The notes below the pieces were generated by a model. That model saw nothing but the letters and a program-made list of their open reading frames with translations, was not told where the DNA came from and searched no databases. Positions 26,343-34,273 of a DNA stretch of 64,000 nt are shown here, piece after piece. Source of the DNA: Sphingopyxis sp. H053 (GTDB lineage Bacteria; Pseudomonadota; Alphaproteobacteria; Sphingomonadales; Sphingomonadaceae). Numbering within the stretch: position 1 is the stretch's first letter; the number at the start of each line of letters is the position of its first letter. Location: assembly GCF_001468225.1 (NCBI RefSeq), contig NZ_LNRU01000015.1, positions 1-64,000 of the forward strand. Direction: 5' to 3'. A program made the position numbers and the translations under genes.

Positions 26343-26361
26343 TAGTTGACAAAGTCAAATA
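26343..26361. promoter_or_regulatory. Candidate MarR-type operator
   Basis: The sequence TAGTTGACAAAGTCAAATA is a 19-base inverted repeat. Its 8-base halves pair with one mismatch and are separated by AAA. It lies 20 to 38 bases upstream of ATG 26381 of the MarR-GNAT gene and in the divergent promoter region shared with the wax ester synthase gene. A further TTGAC follows at 26363. Autoregulation by the encoded MarR protein is the natural guess, but binding is unproven. Confidence 0.6.
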
Positions 26362-26380
26362 ATTGACGCATCGTATCACC

Positions 26381-27331
26381 ATGCCATCGGTCAACCTCCA
26401 CCTGCCGGACGATCACGCGCCGGCGCCCCATGCCGCCACGGACGCGCTGCGCCGCTTCAACCGCTTCTACACGCGCTTTGCCGGGGTTCTTGGTCCTGGC
26501 TATATGGGCAGCGAGCTTTCGCTGATCGAGGCGCGCATCCTCTATGAAATCGCCACGGGGCAGCCGGTCGTCTCGAAGCGGATCGTCGAGACGCTGTCGG
26601 TCGACCCCGGTTATCTCAGCCGCATCCTGCGCCGCTTCACCCAACTGGGCTGGATCGCGCGGACGCGCGGAGCCGACGCGCGCGAGCATCCGATCCGGCT
26701 GACCGCGGCGGGCGAGGCGCTGTTTTCCCAGCTCGACCGCACGACCGCCGCTTCGACATCGGCGACGCTCGCGCATCTGTCGCCGGGCGAGCAGGCCGGG
26801 CTGGCCGAGCGGCTGGCATGGATCGAGGCGCGGCTGGCGGGTGTGCCGCTGCCGCCGCCCGCGGTCCGTCCGTGGCGGCCGGGCGACATGGGGCTGATCA
26901 CCGCGCAACAGGCGGTCTATTATCGCAATGCCTATGGCTGGGGCGACGCGATGGAAGTGCTGATCGGCGAGATTACGAGCCGCTTCGTTCGCGATTTCCA
27001 TGCCGGCCGCGAACAATGCTGGGTCGCCGAACGCCATGGTGAACTGCTCGGCAGCGTCTTCCTCGTCGCGGAGTCCGACGAGGTCGCGCGGCTGCGCCTG
27101 CTCTATGTCGATGCCGCGGCGCGGGGCCATGGTCTCGGCCGCGATCTCGTCGGGCGCTGCATCGCCTTCGCGCGCGAGGCGGGCTATGCCGAACTGGTGC
27201 TCTGGACGCACACGGTCCTCGCATCGGCGCGCGCCATCTATGCGGACTATGGTTTCACCATCGAAAAGGTCGAGACGCACGACGAATTCGGCAAGCCCGA
27301 ACAGAGCGAACACTGGCGGCTCGCGCTTTAG
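26381..27331 (+). CDS. MarR-GNAT fusion: HTH regulator with N-acetyltransferase domain
   Basis: The 316-residue protein joins a MarR winged helix (about 18-140, with LIEARILYEIAT and DPGYLSRILRRFTQLGWI) to a GNAT acetyltransferase (about 150-310, with RLRLLYVDAAARGHGLGRDLV as the acetyl-CoA-binding loop). Such fusions are common, but their acetylation targets are unknown. ATG 26381 was preferred to TTG 26363, because the TTG lies next to the palindromic operator. It probably controls itself and maybe the divergent wax ester synthase gene. The last 10 residues end LRLAL. Confidence 0.85.
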   Translation: MPSVNLHLPDDHAPAPHAATDALRRFNRFYTRFAGVLGPGYMGSELSLIEARILYEIATGQPVVSKRIVETLSVDPGYLSRILRRFTQLGWIARTRGADAREHPIRLTAAGEALFSQLDRTTAASTSATLAHLSPGEQAGLAERLAWIEARLAGVPLPPPAVRPWRPGDMGLITAQQAVYYRNAYGWGDAMEVLIGEITSRFVRDFHAGREQCWVAERHGELLGSVFLVAESDEVARLRLLYVDAAARGHGLGRDLVGRCIAFAREAGYAELVLWTHTVLASARAIYADYGFTIEKVETHDEFGKPEQSEHWRLAL

Positions 27332-27391
27332 GGTCTGGACCCTAAGTCCTGACAACTGGTGCAAGGCCCATGTCCGCGCTATTGGGCGCCG

Positions 27392-27994
27392 ATGGCCAAG
27401 CTCTATTTCTACTACGCCAGCATGAACGCTGGCAAATCGACGACGCTGTTGCAGGCGGATTTCAACTATCGCGAGCGCGGCATGGAAACGATGCTGTGGA
27501 CCGCGGCGCTCGACGACCGCTACGGCGCGGGGCAAGTGACGAGCCGCATCGGGCTGATGGCCGAAGCGCATAAATTCGATCCCGACAGCGACCTGTGGGC
27601 GGCGGTGGGCGCCGAAAACGCTGAGCGGCCGCTCGCCTGCGTGCTCGTCGACGAAGCGCAGTTCCTGACGCGCGCGCAGGTGCTGGAGCTTGCGCGGCTC
27701 GCCGACGAGGTGGACATCCCGGTGCTCTGCTATGGCCTGCGCACCGATTTTTCGGCCGAGCTATTCCCCGGATCGGCGGCGCTGCTCGGCATTGCCGACG
27801 CGCTCGTCGAGCTGAAGGCGGTGTGCGAGTGCGGGCGCAAGGCGACGATGAACCTGCGCGTCGACGAAAGCGGCCGCGCCGTCGTCGAGGGCGCGCAGAC
27901 CGAAATCGGCGGCAATGACCGCTATGTCGCGATGTGCCGGCGCCACTTCATGGCGAAACGGCGCGAAGCCGCGGAAGTGCTCGCCAATGCTTGA
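27392..27994 (+). CDS. tdk: Thymidine kinase
   Basis: The 200-residue type II thymidine kinase phosphorylates thymidine with ATP for salvage. Walker A NAGKSTT is near residues 12-18, and the Walker B region VLVDEAQFLTRAQV is near 89. The nucleoside-binding lasso and the zinc-binding pairs VCECG and MCRRH are intact. The ATG at 27392 gives MAKLYFYYASMNAGKST, the expected start. The following GNAT gene overlaps its stop by eight bases. It is probably transcribed with that gene, although no shared function is evident. Confidence 0.95.
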   Translation: MAKLYFYYASMNAGKSTTLLQADFNYRERGMETMLWTAALDDRYGAGQVTSRIGLMAEAHKFDPDSDLWAAVGAENAERPLACVLVDEAQFLTRAQVLELARLADEVDIPVLCYGLRTDFSAELFPGSAALLGIADALVELKAVCECGRKATMNLRVDESGRAVVEGAQTEIGGNDRYVAMCRRHFMAKRREAAEVLANA

Positions 27995-28523
27995 CCGCCT
28001 TTATGTCGACCTTGCCGACGGCAACCTCCGCCTCGTCAAGCTGACCGAAGCGCATCGCGAAGACCTGCGCGCCGCCTGCGCCGCCGATGCCGATGTCTGG
28101 GCAATCTATTCGTCGAGTTTCGGCCCCGGCCATTTCGACAAGAGCTTCGATACGCTGATCGGCGGCTCTGGCCGCATGCCCTATGCGATCATGGACGGCG
28201 ATAGGCTCGTCGGCATGACCGCCTGGCTGCGCCCCGATATGTCGGCGCAGACGGTCGAGATTGGCAACAGCTTCATCCACCCCGATGCGCGCGGCACCGG
28301 CTTCAACGGCCGGGTCAAGCGCCTGATGCTCGATCACGCCTTTGCGGTCGGCATCCGCCGCATCGAATTCCGCATCGACGAGCGCAACAAGCGGAGCCAG
28401 GCCGCGGTCGCGAAGCTCGGCTGTACCAAGGACGGCGTGCTGCGGTCGGAGCGCATCACCTGGACGGGCTATGTGCGTGATACCGGCCTCTGGTCGTTAC
28501 TTGCAAGCGAGTGGCAAACATAA
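27987..28523 (+). CDS. GNAT family N-acetyltransferase (RimJ/RimL-like)
   Basis: The 178-residue protein has the GNAT fold. NLRLVKLTEAHREDLRAAC is at the start, and the acetyl-CoA loop is near 95-105 as FIHPDARGTGFNGRVKRLM. A conserved IRRIEFRIDERNKRSQAAVAKLG follows, and the end is WSLLASEW. This pattern is like protein or amino-acid acetyltransferases of the RimJ/RimL kind. The substrate is unknown. ATG 27987 overlaps the tdk stop by eight bases. An unusual palindromic repeat begins at the TAA. Confidence 0.8.
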   Translation: MLDRLYVDLADGNLRLVKLTEAHREDLRAACAADADVWAIYSSSFGPGHFDKSFDTLIGGSGRMPYAIMDGDRLVGMTAWLRPDMSAQTVEIGNSFIHPDARGTGFNGRVKRLMLDHAFAVGIRRIEFRIDERNKRSQAAVAKLGCTKDGVLRSERITWTGYVRDTGLWSLLASEWQT

Positions 28524-28657
28524 TCCTCCCTGTCGCGAAGCGATGGGGAGGGGGACCGCCGCCGTAGGCGGTGGTGGAGGGGCGGCGACGTTGCGCCACA
28601 GCCCCTCCGTCAGCGCTTCGCGCTGCCACCTCCCCATGCCTTCGGCACAGGGAGGAT
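28523..28657. repeat. Long hairpin-forming intergenic repeat
   Basis: This 135-base element starts ATCCTCCCTGT and ends ACAGGGAGGAT, an exact 11-base terminal inverted repeat. Inner complements (GGGGAGG with CCTCCCC, and GCCGCCGTAGGCGG with its own nearby partner) let it fold almost fully on itself. Similar sequences are common between genes of sphingomonads. It overlaps the last base of the upstream stop codon and lies 44 bases before the DUF6491 gene. Confidence 0.85.
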
Positions 28658-28701
28658 CAGGGTCAGCCAAGGTTCAGCCTGCTCTGGCTAAACGACTCGC
28701 C

Positions 28702-29109
28702 ATGAAGAATCTCGCACTCTCCCTGGCCGCCGTGCTGCTTCCCCTTTCTGCGGCCGCGGCGGCCAACGAGCCTGCAAAAGAACCGCGCGCGCTCGGCGTC
28801 GAATCGAGCATCGTCTTTCCGAGCGACAGCACGATCCGCAACTGGCAGGCCGACCGCGACCGCGGCATCTGGATCGAGGGCCGCCGCGGCGAATGGTATT
28901 ATGGCAGCTTCGCCGGCCTCTGCCGCGATGTCGATTTCGCGCACGCGATCGGCGTCGAAACGCGCGGTGCCGGGCGGCTCGACAAATTTGCGTCGATCAT
29001 CGTCCGCGGTGAGCGCTGCATGCTCTCGTCCTTCGTGACCTCGGCGCCGCCGCCGTCGAAGGAGGAGCGCAAGGCCGCGCGCGAAGCCGAAAAGGCCGCG
29101 CAAAATTGA
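28702..29109 (+). CDS. DUF6491-like exported protein
   Basis: The 135-residue protein has a signal peptide (1-21, ending SAAAAA). A compact domain of about 85 residues follows, with RNWQADRDRGIWIEGRRGEWYYGSFAGLCRDVDFA and GRCMLSSFVTSAPPPSKEE-like features. This matches a small family seen in Sphingomonadales, called DUF6491 from memory. No function is known. Two cysteines may form a disulfide. The Lys/Glu/Ala-rich C-terminus looks disordered. ATG 28702 gives a proper signal peptide. The frame upstream is not coding. Confidence 0.7.
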   Translation: MKNLALSLAAVLLPLSAAAAANEPAKEPRALGVESSIVFPSDSTIRNWQADRDRGIWIEGRRGEWYYGSFAGLCRDVDFAHAIGVETRGAGRLDKFASIIVRGERCMLSSFVTSAPPPSKEERKAAREAEKAAQN

Positions 29110-29194
29110 CAGTCTTCAACCCGCGATTTCTTGTCTGCCGCATTTTACGAACCATCAGGTTTCACCTGACTTGAAAATGCTCTAGCGGCGCGGG

Positions 29195-30088
29195 ATGAAC
29201 GGCTGGATCATCCTCGACAAACCTGTCGGCCTTGGCTCGACGCAGGCGGTGGGCGCGGTGAAACGCGTGTGCCGCGAGGCGGGGCTGGGCAAGGTCAAGG
29301 TCGGCCATGGCGGCACGCTCGACCCGCTCGCGTCGGGGGTGCTGCCGATCGCGCTCGGCGAGGCGACGAAGCTTTGCGGCCGGATGCTCGATGCGAGCAA
29401 GATTTACGACTTCACCGTGAAGTTCGGAACCGAAACGGACGGCCTTGATGCGGAGGGCGAAGTGGTGGCGACGAGCGACGTGCGACCGACGCTCGCCGAA
29501 ATCGAAGCGGTGCTGCCGCGCTTCACCGGCCCGATCGAACAGGTGCCGCCGGCCTATTCGGCGATCAAGATCGACGGCCAGCGCGCCTATGACCGCGCGC
29601 GCAAGGGCGAAGCGGTCGAGATGAAGGCGCGCAGCGTGACGATCCATGCGCTCGAGCTGCACCCCGCGCCGGCGGGGCCACGCGAAAGCGCCACCCTCAC
29701 CGCCCATGTCTCCAAGGGCACCTATATCCGCAGCCTCGTGCGCGACATCGCGTACGCCGTCGGCACCGTCGGCCATGTCACGATGCTGCGCCGCACCAAA
29801 GCGGGGCCGTTCGATCTGGAACACGCGATTTCGCTGGACAAATTGAACGCATTCGGCCAAGGGGCCGCGCAATCAGAAATATTTCTGCCGCTTGAGGCAG
29901 GGCTGGTCGACATCCCGGCTCTGAACCTTTCCCCGGAAGCGGCAGGGGCGATCCGTCAGGGTCGTGTCTGGACCGGGGGTAGCACGGATGACGGGCTCTA
30001 TTGGGGAAGGGACAGCGAAATGCGTCCCGTTGCCCTGATCGAGGCTTTGGCGGGAACGCTGAAAGTCGTCCGGGGCTTCAATCTGTAA
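29195..30088 (+). CDS. truB: tRNA pseudouridine(55) synthase TruB
   Basis: The 297-residue protein makes pseudouridine at position 55 of the T loop of tRNAs. The catalytic aspartate is D43 in GGTLDPLASGVL. The substrate-binding stretch PPAYSAIKIDGQRAYDRAR is near 115. The C-terminal half has the TruB_C domain. It is the first gene of truB-rpsO-pnp. The preceding 85 bases hold no gene and presumably contain the promoter, because the operon upstream has been split from it. Confidence 0.96.
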   Translation: MNGWIILDKPVGLGSTQAVGAVKRVCREAGLGKVKVGHGGTLDPLASGVLPIALGEATKLCGRMLDASKIYDFTVKFGTETDGLDAEGEVVATSDVRPTLAEIEAVLPRFTGPIEQVPPAYSAIKIDGQRAYDRARKGEAVEMKARSVTIHALELHPAPAGPRESATLTAHVSKGTYIRSLVRDIAYAVGTVGHVTMLRRTKAGPFDLEHAISLDKLNAFGQGAAQSEIFLPLEAGLVDIPALNLSPEAAGAIRQGRVWTGGSTDDGLYWGRDSEMRPVALIEALAGTLKVVRGFNL

Positions 30089-30113
30089 ACAAGGATGTTC
30101 GAGGAAAATATCT

Positions 30114-30383
30114 ATGTCGATTACCGCCGAGCGCAAAACCGAAGTCATCACCGACAATGCCCGTGCAAAGGGCGATACCGGTTCGCCGGAAGTGCAGGTC
30201 GCAATCCTGACCGACCGCATCAACACGCTGACCGCCCACTTCAAGGCGCACCACAAGGACAACCACAGCCGCCGCGGCCTCCTCATGATGGTCAACAAGC
30301 GTCGCAGCTTGCTCGACTATCTGAAGAAGAAGGACGAGGGTCGCTATTCGGCTCTCATCGCGAAGCTGGGTCTTCGTAAGTAA
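30114..30383 (+). CDS. rpsO: 30S ribosomal protein S15
   Basis: The 89-residue protein is the standard S15 length. It binds the central domain of 16S rRNA and is a primary assembly protein. Conserved DTGSPEVQVAILTDRINTL and HSRRGLLMMVNKRRSLLDYL are present. GAGGAAAATATCT precedes ATG 30114. It lies 25 bases after truB. A strong hairpin follows at 30393-30416 before pnp. Confidence 0.98.
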   Translation: MSITAERKTEVITDNARAKGDTGSPEVQVAILTDRINTLTAHFKAHHKDNHSRRGLLMMVNKRRSLLDYLKKKDEGRYSALIAKLGLRK

Positions 30384-30392
30384 GAATTTCTG

Positions 30393-30416
30393 GCGGCCCC
30401 GGATTTCCGGGGCCGC
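30393..30416 (+). terminator. GC-rich hairpin between rpsO and pnp
   Basis: A perfect 10-base-pair stem, GCGGCCCCGG (30393-30402) and CCGGGGCCGC (30407-30416), has loop ATTT. No long T-run follows, so it may be a partial terminator, an RNA-processing site or a stabiliser at the rpsO 3' end. The rest of the 192-base gap (30417-30575) is very GC-rich. Around 30535-30560 it has another stem-like region near the pnp ribosome site, AAGGAAAC. Confidence 0.6.
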
Positions 30417-30575
30417 TGTCATATTGGTCCCGCGCAAAGTGCCGGGCCACAGGGCCGCTCCCGCATCCGGCGGGACCGCCATAAGGGCAGACAGACGCCC
30501 TAAACCGCCCCGGGCCGGATTGCCCGGAATCAGAGGCCCCGCCCGGCATCGGGCCCGGCGGGCGAAGGAAACTCC

Positions 30576-32891
30576 ATGTTTGACGTGAAAAAAGTATCGA
30601 TCGAGTGGGGCGGTGAAACGCTGACCCTCGAAACGGGCAAGGTTGCCCGTCAGGCCGACGGCGCGGTTGTCGCGACGCTTGGCGAAACGATGGTGCTGGC
30701 TGCCGTGACCGCTGCCAAGACGGTCAAGGAAGGGCAGGATTTCTTCCCGCTCACCGTCCACTATCAGGAAAAATATTCGGGCGCAGGCCGCATCCCCGGC
30801 GGCTTCTTCAAGCGCGAGCGCGGCGCGACCGAAAAGGAAACTTTGGTTTCGCGTTTGACCGATCGTCCGATCCGTCCGCTGTTCCCCGAAGGTTTCTACA
30901 ACGAAATCAACGTCATTGCTCAGGTCCTGAGCTATGACGGCCACAATGAGCCCGACATCCTTGCGATGGTCGCCGCCTCGGCAGCGCTCACCATCTCGGG
31001 CGTGCCCTTCATGGGCCCGATCGGCGCCGCACGCGTCGGTTATGTCGATGGCGAATATATCCTGAACCCCACCGACGCGCAGGTTGCCGAAGGCGACCTC
31101 GACCTCGTCGTCGCCGCGACCTACGACGCCGTGATGATGGTCGAATCCGAAGCCAATGAGCTGTCGGAAGAGATCATGCTCGGCGCCGTGCTGTTCGCGC
31201 ACGACGCGTGCAAGGACGTCGTCAAGGCGATCGTGAAGCTGGCCGAACAGGCTGCCAAGGATCCCTGGGACATGGCCGAACAGGCCGACCTGTCGGCTGC
31301 CAAGGACAAGCTCAAGAAGCTGATCGGCAAGGACATCGCCGCCGCGTACAAGCTGACCGACAAATCGGCCCGCTCGAACGCGCTGAACGAAGCCCGCGCC
31401 GCCGCCAAGGCTGCTTTCGCCGACGCCGCGCCGCAGGACCAGATGGCCGCCGGCAAGCTGATGAAGAAGCTCGAAGCCGAAATCGTTCGCGGCGCCATCC
31501 TCAAGGACGGCAAGCGCATCGACGGACGCACGACGACGCAGATTCGTCCCATCCTTGCCGAAACGCACTTCCTGCCCCGCGCGCACGGTTCGGCGCTGTT
31601 CACCCGCGGCGAGACGCAGACCATCGCGACCTGCACCTTGGGCACCAAGGACAGCGAGCAGATGATCGACGGCCTCAACGGCCTCAGCTACTCGAACTTC
31701 ATGCTGCACTATAACTTCCCGCCCTATTCGGTTGGCGAAGTCGGTCGTTTCGGGGCACCCAGCCGCCGCGACATCGGCCATGGCAAGCTGGCATGGCGTG
31801 CGCTGCACGCGGTGCTGCCGACGAAGGACGAGTTCCCCTACACGATCCGCATCACCAGCGACATCACCGAGTCGAACGGCTCGTCGTCGATGGCGTCGGT
31901 TTGCGGTGGTTCGCTGGCCATGATGGACGCCGGTGTTCCGCTGAAGCGTCCGGTTTCGGGCATCGCGATGGGCCTGATCCTCGAAGGCAAGGATTATGCG
32001 ATCCTGTCGGACATCCTTGGTGACGAAGATCACCTCGGCGACATGGACTTCAAGGTTGCGGGCACCGCCAACGGCATCACCACGATGCAGATGGACATCA
32101 AGATCGCGGGCATCACGCGCGAGATCTTCGAAGCCGCTTTGAACCAGGCGAAGGAAGGCCGCGCGCACATCCTCGGCGAAATGGCGAAGGCGCTGGGCGA
32201 AGCCCGCACCGAGCTGTCGGCGCATGCGCCGCGCATCGAAACGATGCAGATCGACAAGTCGAAGATCCGCGACATCATCGGCACCGGCGGCAAGGTGATC
32301 CGCGAGATCGTCGCAACCACCGGCGCCAAGGTCGACATCGACGACGAAGGCCTGATCAAGATCTCGTCGAGCGATCCCGAGCAGATCGAAGCCGCGCGCA
32401 AGTGGATTTCGGGCATCGTCGAAGAAGCCGAAGTCGGCAAGATCTATGACGGCAAGGTCGTCAACCTCGTCGATTTTGGTGCGTTCGTGAATTTCATGGG
32501 CGGCAAGGACGGTCTGGTCCACGTCAGCGAAATCGCCAACGAGCGCGTCGAGAAGGTCGCCGATGTCCTGAGCGAAGGCCAGGAAGTCAAGGTCAAGGTC
32601 CTCGAGATCGACCCGCGCGGCAAGGTTCGCCTGTCGATGCGCGTCGTCAACCAGGAAACCGGCGAAGAGCTGGAAGACACCCGCCCGCCGCGCGAACCGC
32701 GCAGCGATCGCGGCCCGCGCCGTGATGGCGGTGATCGTGGCGATCGCGGCCCGCGTGGCGGCGGCGGCGGTCGTGACCGCGGCCCGCGCCGTGACGGCGG
32801 CGGCGAAGGCCGTGGCGACCGCGGCCCGCGCCGCGAGCGCAGCGAAGGTCCGGAAGATCAGGGTCATGTGCCCGACTTCCTGAAGGACTGA
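30576..32891 (+). CDS. pnp: Polyribonucleotide nucleotidyltransferase
   Basis: The 771-residue PNPase degrades RNA from the 3' end by phosphorolysis and is part of the RNA degradosome. It has two RNase PH domains (about 10-230 and 310-545), an intervening helical domain, a KH domain (KIRDIIGTGGKVIREI, near 565) and an S1 domain (VVNLVDFGAFVNFMGGKDGLVHVSEI, near 630). After residue 700 comes a low-complexity tail rich in Arg, Gly and Asp with RGG-like repeats, ending VPDFLKD. The tail is longer than in E. coli. A strong terminator follows. Confidence 0.97.
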   Translation: MFDVKKVSIEWGGETLTLETGKVARQADGAVVATLGETMVLAAVTAAKTVKEGQDFFPLTVHYQEKYSGAGRIPGGFFKRERGATEKETLVSRLTDRPIRPLFPEGFYNEINVIAQVLSYDGHNEPDILAMVAASAALTISGVPFMGPIGAARVGYVDGEYILNPTDAQVAEGDLDLVVAATYDAVMMVESEANELSEEIMLGAVLFAHDACKDVVKAIVKLAEQAAKDPWDMAEQADLSAAKDKLKKLIGKDIAAAYKLTDKSARSNALNEARAAAKAAFADAAPQDQMAAGKLMKKLEAEIVRGAILKDGKRIDGRTTTQIRPILAETHFLPRAHGSALFTRGETQTIATCTLGTKDSEQMIDGLNGLSYSNFMLHYNFPPYSVGEVGRFGAPSRRDIGHGKLAWRALHAVLPTKDEFPYTIRITSDITESNGSSSMASVCGGSLAMMDAGVPLKRPVSGIAMGLILEGKDYAILSDILGDEDHLGDMDFKVAGTANGITTMQMDIKIAGITREIFEAALNQAKEGRAHILGEMAKALGEARTELSAHAPRIETMQIDKSKIRDIIGTGGKVIREIVATTGAKVDIDDEGLIKISSSDPEQIEAARKWISGIVEEAEVGKIYDGKVVNLVDFGAFVNFMGGKDGLVHVSEIANERVEKVADVLSEGQEVKVKVLEIDPRGKVRLSMRVVNQETGEELEDTRPPREPRSDRGPRRDGGDRGDRGPRGGGGGRDRGPRRDGGGEGRGDRGPRRERSEGPEDQGHVPDFLKD

Positions 32892-32914
32892 GCCTTCCGC
32901 TAATCGGAAAAGAG

Positions 32915-32944
32915 AAGGGGCCGCGAAAGCGGCCCCTTTTTCTT
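32915..32944 (+). terminator. Rho-independent terminator of the pnp operon
   Basis: The stem AAGGGGCCGC (32915-32924), loop GAAA and GCGGCCCCTT (32929-32938) pair exactly and run into a T-rich tail (TTTCTT). It lies 24 bases after the pnp stop codon. Confidence 0.95.
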
Positions 32945-33020
32945 GGTAGCTTTGGGGTGGATTCTTGCCCGTTCCCTTCCGCAGGTATACCGTCGATTTC
33001 CAGTCATTCGTGGAAGACCA

Positions 33021-33629
33021 ATGCAGGATGTTCTGGAAGGATACGCCGCCGTTGCCACCGCGGACTTTATTGCCGCATATGAAGGGCTGTCGCCGGAAAG
33101 CATATACGAGCACGTCATCGATTTACTCCCAGATCGCAGCATTAAGATTGCGGATATTGGAGCCGGAACGGGGCGCGACGCAGCATGGTTGGCCGCCAAG
33201 GGACACGACATACTCGCTATCGAACCGGTGCGTGAACTTCGCGAGGCGGGCAAGAAGCTTCACCCCGCCGCAAATATCAAGTGGCTGGATGATCGCTTGC
33301 CATATCTCGGCGCAGTGCCGGCCGGTGCCTCGTTCGATCTCGTGACCTTGTGCGCCGTGTGGCAGCACCTTCCCGACGCAGATCGGGCAATCGCCATAGC
33401 TCGCCTTGCGACTATGATCGCACCGAACGGAATCCTCATCATGTCGCTTCGACACGGCCCCGGCGCCAAAGGTCGCAGGGTATTTCCGGTGTCGCCCGAC
33501 CTGACAATCGAAATGGCATATGCTTGTGGGCTGCACCTTCTACGCAGGCAGCACGCCCACTCCATTCAAAGGGGCAATCAGGTCATGGGGGTTTCTTGGA
33601 CTTGGCTTGCTTTCGGGAAGGTCCGCTAA
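33021..33629 (+). CDS. Class I SAM-dependent methyltransferase
   Basis: The 202-residue protein has the Rossmann methyltransferase fold. Motif I is ADIGAGTGRDAAWLAAKGHDILAIEP (about 43-68). The acidic substrate region FDLVTLCAVWQHLPDAD is near 105, followed by LIMSLRHGPGAKGRRVFPV. The substrate is unknown. ATG 33021 was chosen because the 26 upstream codons cross the pnp terminator. Base and codon use is clearly lower in G/C than its neighbours (CGCATATGAAGG-type stretches, AAG and CTC mixed with ATT and ATA), so it may have been acquired by transfer. Confidence 0.75.
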   Translation: MQDVLEGYAAVATADFIAAYEGLSPESIYEHVIDLLPDRSIKIADIGAGTGRDAAWLAAKGHDILAIEPVRELREAGKKLHPAANIKWLDDRLPYLGAVPAGASFDLVTLCAVWQHLPDADRAIAIARLATMIAPNGILIMSLRHGPGAKGRRVFPVSPDLTIEMAYACGLHLLRRQHAHSIQRGNQVMGVSWTWLAFGKVR

Positions 33630-33702
33630 CGGAGCGCTTCGCCGCAGCGTTGATTGGCGTATTCCGGTCGCAAGCCGTCGTCGGCGTATCGCCCTGCGTT
33701 GA

Positions 33703-34164
33703 TCAGCCCTGCCGCTGCCGCCAGCCCGCATAGAGATCGGGTCTGCCGGTCAGCCGGACGGGCAGGTGCCGGATTTCCATCGACTGCTGCGAAAACGGCT
33801 TGGCCAGATCGTCGTAGATCGCCGCCGTCGACAGGCCGTAGGGGGCGCCGTCCTCGTTCGAATAGGCATAGGTCACGGCGTTGATTCCCGTGAGGCGCAT
33901 CGCCGCCATGCACATTGGGCAGGGATGGCCGCTCGCGAAGACCGCGCAGCCGCTGAGGTCGGCGCTCAGCGACTTGCTCGCGAGCCGGATGGCATTGAGC
34001 TCCGCATGCGAGGTCGGATCGCCGGTCGCCGATATTTCGTTGACGGCCTTGGCGATGATCCGCCCGTCACGGACGATCACCGCGCCAAACGGCCGGCCGC
34101 CCTTTTCTGCATTGGCATAGGCGAGCGCGATCGCTTCGCGCAGATATTCTTCGGTGTTTTCCAT
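33703..34164 (-). CDS. Nucleoside/purine deaminase (CDA/tRNA-deaminase-like)
   Basis: The 153-residue zinc deaminase has HAE at 53-55 as the zinc ligand and proton-shuttling glutamate, and PCPMC with zinc cysteines at 82 and 85. The opening EEYLREAIALAYANAEKGGRPFGAVIV is close to guanine deaminases. Alternative members act on cytidine or tRNA adenosine. The start is ATG 34164. The 98 codons of open frame above it belong to no family. A perfect hairpin ends just before the start codon (see regulatory entry), so its expression may be structured. Confidence 0.83.
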   Translation of the reverse strand: MENTEEYLREAIALAYANAEKGGRPFGAVIVRDGRIIAKAVNEISATGDPTSHAELNAIRLASKSLSADLSGCAVFASGHPCPMCMAAMRLTGINAVTYAYSNEDGAPYGLSTAAIYDDLAKPFSQQSMEIRHLPVRLTGRPDLYAGWRQRQG

Positions 34165-34165
34165 T

Positions 34166-34213
34166 ATCGTGGCATTCCCGTCGGCTTGTCTTCGCGTCGG
34201 AAAATGCCACGAT
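34166..34213 (-). promoter_or_regulatory. Hairpin abutting the deaminase start codon
   Basis: An exact 11-base inverted repeat, ATCGTGGCATT (34166-34176) and AATGCCACGAT (34203-34213), ends one base before the ATG at 34164 on the minus strand. The 26-base loop is GC-rich. As an RNA it would occlude the ribosome site. As DNA it could be an operator. No riboswitch consensus is recognised. Confidence 0.55.
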
Positions 34214-34273
34214 CCTTGGTCGGCTGTCCATCCAGACAGCCTGTTCTTTCGGGGGTTCGGCCCAATTCTGGCG

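Noticed and set aside
28523..28657. Possible miniature transposon
   Set aside because: It has terminal inverted repeats, but no target-site duplication or transposase is visible. It is kept as an intergenic repeat only.
30078..33113. Long minus-strand open frame opposite pnp (over 1000 codons)
   Set aside because: It spans three plus-strand features and the terminator, and has no recognisable protein sequence.
34166..34213. Purine riboswitch upstream of the deaminase
   Set aside because: The stem has no purine-riboswitch three-way junction or conserved loop bases, so only a plain hairpin is claimed.
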